This document shows positions 33,151 to 38,422 of a DNA stretch of 38,422 nucleotides, piece after piece. The position numbers and the translations under genes are program-made. Positions within the stretch are counted from its first letter, which is position 1. Each line of letters starts with the position of its first letter. Under the pieces are notes generated by a model, which worked only from the letters and a program-made list of their open reading frames with translations, was not told the DNA's origin and searched no databases. This DNA comes from Planctomycetota bacterium (lineage in GTDB: Bacteria > Planctomycetota > MHYJ01 > WSZJ01 > JACPWG01): contig JACPWG010000094.1 of the NCBI GenBank assembly GCA_016197205.1, forward strand, positions 1-38,422. Direction: 5' to 3'.

Positions 33151-33159
33151 TGCTATACT
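33151..33159 (+). promoter_or_regulatory. Extended -10 promoter element of gyrA
   Basis: TGCTATACT at 33151-33159 is an extended -10 box without a good -35; TTGCTG at 33127-33132 is 21 bp away. Transcription would begin near 33166, about 40 nt before the ATG at 33205. The same nine bases precede the cheY-like and Uma2 genes. The porin promoter lies about 115 bp away on the opposite strand. Confidence 0.7.
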
Positions 33160-33204
33160 TTTCCGCTTCCAACGACACCCCCACCTGAACCCTGCCGAGG
33201 GCCC

Positions 33205-35781
33205 ATGGCGAACGAAGGCGAGGTCATCACCGAGCTCCTCATCGAAGAAGAGATGAAGGACTCGTACCTCAACTACGCGATGAGCGTCATCGTGTCCCGG
33301 GCGCTGCCGGACGTGCGCGACGGGCTCAAACCTTCGCAGCGCCGCATCCTGGTCGCGATGAACGACCTGGGCCTCACCCCGCGGGCCAAGCACCGCAAGT
33401 GCGCCAAGATCGCCGGCGACACCTCCGGCAATTACCACCCCCACGGCGAACAGGTCATCTACCCCACGCTGGTCCGCATGGCGCAGGAGTTCGCCTCCCG
33501 CTCCCCGCTCGTCGACGGCCAGGGGAACTTCGGCTCGGTGGACGGCGACCCGCCGGCCGCCATGCGCTACACCGAGGCGCGCATGACCGCCGCCGCCCTC
33601 CTCATGATGGAGGACATCGACAAGGCGACCGTCGACTTCGTGCCCAACTACGACGAGACGCGCGAGGAGCCGACGGTCCTGCCGTCGAAGTTCCCGAACC
33701 TGCTCGCCAACGGCTCCTCCGGGATCGCCGTGGGCATGGCGACCTCGATCCCGCCTCACAACCTCGGCGAGGTCTGCGATGCCCTCATCAAGCTCGTCGA
33801 GAATCCGGAGGTCACGGTCTCCGACTTGCTCCAAATCATCAAGGGGCCCGACTTCCCGACCGGCGCGCAGATCTGCGGGACGCAAGGCATCCGCGAGGCC
33901 TACGAGACCGGCCGCGGCCTCCTCACCGTCCGCTCCCACCTCAAGCTCGAAGAGACGAAAAACAAAACGCAGCTCATCTTCACGGACATCCCCTACAACG
34001 CGAACAAGGCGAAGATCATCGAGCGGATCGCCGAGCTGGTGAAGGAGGACCGGATCCAGGGGATCTCCGACGTGCGCGACGAGAGCGACAAGGAGGGGAT
34101 GCGGATCGTGGTGGACCTGAAGCGGGACGTTGACCCGCGCGTCATCACGAACCAGCTCTACGCGAACACGCCGCTGCAGGACACGTTCAGCGTCATCATG
34201 ATCGCCCTCGTGAACAACCGGCCGCGCCTCCTGAACATCAAGCAGTTCCTGGAGGCGTACCGGGACCACCGGATGGAGGTCATCCGGCGCCGCACGCGCT
34301 ACCTCCTGGAGAAGGCCGAGGCGGCGGCCCACATCCTCGAGGGGCTGATCATCGCGATCGCCAACATCGACGAGGTCATCGAGATCATCAAGACCTCGCC
34401 GGACGTCCCTTCGGCGCGCTCCTCCTTGATGAAGCGCTTCGGCCTCGATGTCCCGCAGGCGGACGCCATCCTCGAGATGCGCCTCGCCCGGCTCACGAAC
34501 CTGGAGTCCGACAAGCTCCGCCAGGACCTGGAGGAGCTGCGGGACAAGATCAAGGAATACAAGGCGATCCTCTCCAACGAGAACCTCGTCCTCGACATCA
34601 TCCGGGAGGACCTCTACGAGATGAAGGAGGCCTTCCCGAGCCCGCGCCGCACCGAGATCACGGGCGCGGTCGAGGAGCTGGCGCGCGAGGACCTCATCGT
34701 CGAGGAGGACGTCGCGGTCATCATCAGCCACCTCGGCTACATCAAGCGCATGCCCCTCGGCGCCGCGCGCAAGCAAGGGCGCGGCGGCCGCGGCATCATC
34801 GCCGCCGAGACCCGCGAAGGGGACTTCCTCGAGCACATCTTCGTGGCGTCGACCCACGACTACCTGCTTTTCTTTTCGGACCGCGGCAAGGTCTATTGGC
34901 AGAAGGTCTACGAGCTCCCGCTCCTGCCCCGCGGCTCCAAAGGGCGCGCGATCGCGAACCTCCTCGAAATGGCGGAAGGGGAAGCCATCAGCGCCGTCCT
35001 CCCCGTGCGCGAGTTCGAGAAGCGGTTCCTCTTCTTCGCCACCCAAAGCGGGCTCGTCAAGAAGACCCCGCTGGAGGAGTTCGGCAACCCGCGGAAGGGC
35101 GGGCTCATCGCGCTGCGGCTCGAGGACGGGGACAAGCTGATCGGCGTGCGGATCACGACGGGGAAGGACCACGTGGTGCTCGGGACGGCGAACGGGATGG
35201 CGATCCGGTTCAGCGAGGAGGAGGTCCGGCCGATGGGGCGGGCGACCTACGGCGTGAACGGGATCGACCTGCGTGCAGGGGACCGCGTGCAGGACCTCGT
35301 GATCGTGGACCCGCAGGGGACGCTTTTGACGGTGTGCGAAAACGGCTACGGCAAGCGGTCGTCGATCGAGGACTACCGCGTCCAGAGCCGCGCCGGGCTC
35401 GGCATCATCAACATACGAACCACCGAGCGCAACGGCAAGGTCGTGGCCCTGAAGGCGGCGAGCGAGACGGACGACCTCATGATGATCACGTCGCAGGGGA
35501 TGTTCATCCGGATTCCGGTGAAGAGCATGAGCGTGCTCGGGCGGGCCACGCAGGGCGTGCGGCTCATCCGGCTCGCCGCCGGGGACCGGCTGGTTTCCTG
35601 CGCGCAGGTCGCGCACGAAGAGGGGGTGACGTCGCCGGAGGACGTGGTGCCGCCGGAAGAGCAGGCCGAGGAGGCCGCGGGCGAGACGCCGCCCGAAGGC
35701 GGCGCCGCCGAGGCGCCCGACGCGCCTGGAGAGCCTCCGGCGACGACGGAGCCGCCGAACGCACCGCCCGGAGAAGAGTGA
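33205..35781 (+). CDS. gyrA: DNA gyrase subunit A
   Basis: 858 residues. The catalytic subunit of gyrase, which cuts and reseals DNA through Tyr122 (AAMRYTEARM), in the same numbering as E. coli. Conserved blocks include YAMSVIVSRALPDVRDGLKP, DTSGNYHPHG, LVDGQGNFGS, VDFVPNYDETREEP and LLANGSSGIAVGMAT. The quinolone pocket reads HPHGEQVIYPT, so positions 82, 83, 84 and 87 are Glu, Gln, Val and Pro instead of Asp, Ser, Ala and Asp. The C-terminal pinwheel has a GyrA-box-like QGRGGRG, and ends in an acidic Pro-rich tail (about 815-858). ATG 33205 has GAGGG upstream. gyrB is not in the window. Confidence 0.97.
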   Translation: MANEGEVITELLIEEEMKDSYLNYAMSVIVSRALPDVRDGLKPSQRRILVAMNDLGLTPRAKHRKCAKIAGDTSGNYHPHGEQVIYPTLVRMAQEFASRSPLVDGQGNFGSVDGDPPAAMRYTEARMTAAALLMMEDIDKATVDFVPNYDETREEPTVLPSKFPNLLANGSSGIAVGMATSIPPHNLGEVCDALIKLVENPEVTVSDLLQIIKGPDFPTGAQICGTQGIREAYETGRGLLTVRSHLKLEETKNKTQLIFTDIPYNANKAKIIERIAELVKEDRIQGISDVRDESDKEGMRIVVDLKRDVDPRVITNQLYANTPLQDTFSVIMIALVNNRPRLLNIKQFLEAYRDHRMEVIRRRTRYLLEKAEAAAHILEGLIIAIANIDEVIEIIKTSPDVPSARSSLMKRFGLDVPQADAILEMRLARLTNLESDKLRQDLEELRDKIKEYKAILSNENLVLDIIREDLYEMKEAFPSPRRTEITGAVEELAREDLIVEEDVAVIISHLGYIKRMPLGAARKQGRGGRGIIAAETREGDFLEHIFVASTHDYLLFFSDRGKVYWQKVYELPLLPRGSKGRAIANLLEMAEGEAISAVLPVREFEKRFLFFATQSGLVKKTPLEEFGNPRKGGLIALRLEDGDKLIGVRITTGKDHVVLGTANGMAIRFSEEEVRPMGRATYGVNGIDLRAGDRVQDLVIVDPQGTLLTVCENGYGKRSSIEDYRVQSRAGLGIINIRTTERNGKVVALKAASETDDLMMITSQGMFIRIPVKSMSVLGRATQGVRLIRLAAGDRLVSCAQVAHEEGVTSPEDVVPPEEQAEEAAGETPPEGGAAEAPDAPGEPPATTEPPNAPPGEE

Positions 35782-35814
35782 GCAGCGGGTTCGAAGGCCG
35801 CTGAACGAGCGACG

Positions 35815-35976
35815 GAAGGGACGAGCCACCGAAGCCGCCGAAAACACCGAAGAGTTTCGAACGATACCCGGGAATTCGGCGCCTTCGGTGGCCCGCCCTT
35901 TCGACTTTGATCAGCGCGCCCGCCGCGGCCTCACAAGTCCGTCTTTTTTTCGGCGGGTTCGGTGGCCCGTCCCTTC
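35815..35976. repeat. Inverted repeat after gyrA with an internal third copy
   Basis: Arms 35815-35844 and 35947-35976 are complementary at 28 of 30 positions. A related motif (TTCGGTGGCCCGCCCTTTCGA) occurs again at about 35884-35904 in the orientation of the right arm. The structure sits between gyrA and the aspartate kinase gene; a run of seven T precedes the right arm. It might end the gyrA transcript or be a REP-type cluster. Confidence 0.75.
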
Positions 35977-36040
35977 GATTCCGGTAGCCGCCCCCTCTCG
36001 GCCCTCCGTGGCGCATCCTCCTGTCCCCTGAGGTCATTCG

Positions 36041-37384
36041 ATGATCGTAGCGAAGTTCGGCGGCACCTCGGTCGGCGACGCGGAGCGGATCCAGAACGTC
36101 GTCGCGATCACCCGCGCCCAGCTTCAGCGGAAACCGGTCCTGGTCGTCTCGGCGCACTCGAAGGTCACCGACCAGCTCGTGGCGCTGGCGGAGGCCGCCC
36201 TGCACGGGCATTTCGACGTCGGCCCCCTGCGGGAGCGGCACCAGAAGATCATCCGCGACCTCGGCGTCGATTCCATGATCGAGCCGCTCTTCGCGGAGCT
36301 GGAGGGGCTGCTCAAGGGCATCTCCATGGTCAAGGAGCTGACGCCGCGGACGCGCGACTACGTGCTCTCCTTCGGCGAACGGCTGAGCGTCCGCACGATC
36401 GCGGCCTACTTCAACAAGTGCGGCCTCCCCGCCGTGCCGGTCGACGCCTTCGACCTCGGCCTCGTCACCGACTCGAATTTCGGGAGCGCCTCCCCGCTCC
36501 CCGAGGGGGACGCGCTCATGGCCTTCAATGTGAAGCGGTTCGACAAGCTCCCGATCGTCACCGGGTACGTGGGGAAGGACAGGAACGGCGACATCACGAC
36601 CCTCGGCCGGAACGGCAGCGACTACAGCGCCACGATCCTCGGCGGCGCCATCGACGCCGAGGAGGTCCAGATCTGGACCGACGTCGACGGCGTCCTCACC
36701 GCCGATCCCCGCATCGTGCCCGAAGCCGTTCCTCTCGGGCAAATGAGCTTCGGGGAGGCGAGCGAGCTGGCCTACTACGGCGGCAAGGTACTCCACCCCT
36801 TGACGCTCATCCCGGCCGTCCGCAAGGACATTCCCGTCCGCGTCCTCAACACCTTCAAACCCCAGTCGAAGGGGACGGTCATCCTGCGGGAATGCCCGCC
36901 CGAGGGCACGGTGAAGTCGATCGTCTCGAAGGACGGGATCTACCTGATCAGCATCGTGTCCCTGCGGATGCTGCTGCACCACGGCTTCATGGCCAAGATC
37001 TTCGAAATCTTCGGCCGGTACAGGATCGTGATCGACATGATCGCGACGAGCGAGGTCAGCGTGTCGCTCACGACCGACGACGACGAGAGCCTTGAGCCCG
37101 CCGTGAAGGAGCTTTCGGCGTTCGCGGACGTGACCGTGCAGGAAGGAATGGCGATCGTGTGCGCCGTGGGGGACGGCATGCGCCGCGCGCCCGGCGTCGC
37201 GGCCGAAGTCCTGGGCGCCCTGCGCGGCGCGGGAGTCGACCCGCTCATGATCTCGCAAGGGGCGACGCGCGTGAACCTCGCCTTTCTCGTCGAGAGCCCG
37301 CAGGTGCGCACCGCCGTACATGCGCTCCACGATCACTTCTTCCCGCGCGGCGCCCGCGCCGCCGCGGATCCGAAGGTTTCCTGA
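36041..37384 (+). CDS. lysC: Aspartate kinase
   Basis: 447 residues. Phosphorylates aspartate in the first step toward lysine, threonine and methionine. The N-terminal kinase domain begins IVAKFGGTSVGDAERIQ (Lys-Phe-Gly-Gly-Thr-Ser-Val), with the SFGERLSVRTIAAYF, TLGRNGSDYSATILGGAI and QIWTDVDGVLTADPRIVPEA blocks. The C-terminal third holds two ACT domains (IYLISIVSLRMLLHHGFMAKIFEIFGRY and MAIVCAVGDGMRRAPGVAAEVLGALRGAGVDPLMISQ), the usual site of feedback inhibition by lysine or threonine. The length and single-function layout match monofunctional LysC-type kinases. ATG 36041 has GAGGT 8 nt upstream. The next gene starts 6 bp after its stop. Confidence 0.95.
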   Translation: MIVAKFGGTSVGDAERIQNVVAITRAQLQRKPVLVVSAHSKVTDQLVALAEAALHGHFDVGPLRERHQKIIRDLGVDSMIEPLFAELEGLLKGISMVKELTPRTRDYVLSFGERLSVRTIAAYFNKCGLPAVPVDAFDLGLVTDSNFGSASPLPEGDALMAFNVKRFDKLPIVTGYVGKDRNGDITTLGRNGSDYSATILGGAIDAEEVQIWTDVDGVLTADPRIVPEAVPLGQMSFGEASELAYYGGKVLHPLTLIPAVRKDIPVRVLNTFKPQSKGTVILRECPPEGTVKSIVSKDGIYLISIVSLRMLLHHGFMAKIFEIFGRYRIVIDMIATSEVSVSLTTDDDESLEPAVKELSAFADVTVQEGMAIVCAVGDGMRRAPGVAAEVLGALRGAGVDPLMISQGATRVNLAFLVESPQVRTAVHALHDHFFPRGARAAADPKVS

Positions 37385-37390
37385 CCCACG

Positions 37391-38176
37391 ATGCACCCCC
37401 TCTACGACCACGCCCGCGATTGCGACATCGCCTTCGGGTGGGAGCCCTCCCTCGAGGTGGACTTCTACCTCGACCTTCTGTCGCGCTACGGAAGCTGCCC
37501 CGTCCGCCGGATCCTGGACGTCGCGTGCGGCACCGGGCGTTTGCTCCTGCCCATGGCGGTGCGCGGCCTTTCCTGCGTCGGCGTGGACGCGCACGCCCCG
37601 CTCGTGGAGTTCGCGCTCGGCCGGGCGCGCGCCTCGAAGCTCAGCCTCGAGCTGCGCGCCGCGGACCCGCGCGCCTTCCAGGTGGCTCGACCGTGTGACG
37701 GGGCCTTCTCGACCCTCTCCGCGTTCCGACGCCTCCTCACGTCGGACGACGTCTACGAACACTTCCTGGCCGTGAGCGCCGCGCTGGTCCCCGGGGCGGC
37801 GTACGTCGTGGACGTCGAGCTGCTCGGCGGGGACTTCGACCCGAGCCGGCCGCCCCAGACCTGGAGCGCGAGCCGCGACGGCGTGACCGTGGAAACGACG
37901 CGGGGCGCGACCGCGGCGCCCGACTGGGGGACGCGGCTCCTGCCGGAGGAGACGCGGATGCGCGTGACGGAGGCCGGCCGCACGGAGGAACGCGTCGCGC
38001 GCGACGAGCTGCGCGCGTGGACGATCGACGACTTCCGCGGCCACGCCTGGGCCGGCGGCTTCGCCGCAGTCGCATGGTTCGCCCTTCCCGCGCGCGTCGC
38101 GGACCCTTTCCGCCCTGCGCCCTGGACGCAGGCGGAAACGACGGCACGGGTGCTCGCGGTGCTGCGGATGCGGTGA
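37391..38176 (+). CDS. Class I SAM-dependent methyltransferase
   Basis: 261 residues. Motif I is RILDVACGTGRLLLPMA (SAM-binding GxGxG-type loop), followed by motif II-like CVGVDAHAPLVEFA, and a post-I region LELRAADPRAF. The end (RAWTIDDFRGHAWAGGFAAVAWFA) is typical of small-molecule methyltransferases with a C-terminal substrate lid. The substrate cannot be read. It starts 6 bp after lysC on the same strand and is probably in the same operon, without an obvious ribosome site of its own. Nothing links it chemically to aspartate metabolism. Confidence 0.85.
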   Translation: MHPLYDHARDCDIAFGWEPSLEVDFYLDLLSRYGSCPVRRILDVACGTGRLLLPMAVRGLSCVGVDAHAPLVEFALGRARASKLSLELRAADPRAFQVARPCDGAFSTLSAFRRLLTSDDVYEHFLAVSAALVPGAAYVVDVELLGGDFDPSRPPQTWSASRDGVTVETTRGATAAPDWGTRLLPEETRMRVTEAGRTEERVARDELRAWTIDDFRGHAWAGGFAAVAWFALPARVADPFRPAPWTQAETTARVLAVLRMR

Positions 38177-38339
38177 GCGGCACGAAGAGAGGTGGCGCGC
38201 GCGCCCGCGGACGCACGGTCGGCGCCACGACCGACCGCTCCTCCGCGGTCCAAAGCCGCCCTGCCGCCCGACGCTCCGCCTGAAGGCGAAACCGCGAACG
38301 GCCGCGGCGGCGATCCAGGACCGAGGCCGCTTTCGGTTA

Positions 38340-38422
38340 GCGCCCGCGCAAAACCAACTGCGCAGATTCGGACCTCGAGGCTCCTGGGGGCGCGGCCCGC
38401 GGGGCCGCGCCGCGCGGGGCGG
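38340..38422 (+). repeat. Repeat family 2, copy C (cut by the window edge)
   Basis: Starts GCGCCCGCGCAAAACCAACT and continues with the same block as copies A and B, including ATTCGGACCTCGAGGCTCC and the hairpin GCGCGGCCC-GCG-GGGCCGCGC. The hairpin loop differs from copies A and B (GCG instead of TCT) while the stem is kept. The 163 bp before it, after the methyltransferase gene, hold no visible gene. Confidence 0.75.

Noticed and set aside
33050..35847. Extension of the porin frame backwards through gyrA
   Set aside because: The porin has a signal peptide, perfect ribosome site and promoter near 32940-33039; the upstream extension is antisense to gyrA.
35564..38044. Long minus-strand frame opposite lysC and the methyltransferase
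   Set aside because: Antisense shadow; both plus-strand genes are confidently recognised.
1..38422. CRISPR array
   Set aside because: The repeats found are long, few and widely spaced; no short regularly spaced direct repeats or cas genes are present.

Overview
The window is about 38 kb of very GC-rich bacterial DNA with tightly packed genes and GC-saturated third codon positions. It most likely comes from a planctomycete (Planctomycetota). The clues are a GyrA with an unusual quinolone-pocket segment of a kind I associate with Planctomycetes and Chlamydiae, a short membrane protein with the 'RFTLRTLLAVI' motif common in planctomycete hypothetical proteins, a giant Ser/Thr kinase with PEGA and DxDGDG repeats, and a TusA-like/DsrE/MetE-like sulfur cluster. 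This is inference from motifs; no rRNA or tRNA is present to confirm it.

Left part (1-5213): the 3' end of an AAA_28-like ATPase gene; a small membrane protein; a two-gene signalling operon (CheY-like receiver, then a CheC-like domain fused to a degenerate receiver) behind a clear sigma70-type promoter; a small unknown protein; RNase PH translationally coupled to a YkgJ-type cysteine-cluster protein.

Defence-like and accessory part (5211-18779): a 1501-residue CHAT protease-TIR-STAND NTPase-TPR protein lies between two same-orientation copies of a mazF 3' end, one orphaned and one part of an intact mazEF-type toxin-antitoxin pair. Next come a Uma2-family nuclease, a 375-bp MITE-like element, and a two-gene operon of a TPR protein and a 1707-residue protein joining a DUF6079/PglY-like ATPase to a PglZ-like phosphatase domain. 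This fused ATPase-phosphatase and the double-effector CHAT-TIR protein are the best candidates for undescribed systems. About 320 bp further on is a 1762-residue membrane Ser/Thr kinase with 14 calcium-binding-type repeats.

Mobile-element part (24389-27175): a DUF4143-type ATPase pseudogene has been broken by a 322-bp MITE-like element with perfect 20-bp terminal inverted repeats and a perfect 10-bp target duplication. It is also cut at its 3' end by a second repeat family and has lost its N-terminal ATPase domain. A small unknown protein coupled to a DTGF aspartic protease, and a coiled-coil protein, follow.

Right part (27295-38422), mostly housekeeping: a three-gene sulfur-relay-like operon (Zn-Cys/TusA-like, DsrE, TusA-like/MetE-like fusion), a porin with a lipoprotein transglutaminase downstream, gyrA, aspartate kinase and a methyltransferase. 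Across the window at least four promoters and one extended -10 site share the core TGCTATACT or close variants, so the organism's vegetative promoter can be read directly. Two short repeat families, three copies each, account for much of the non-coding DNA.
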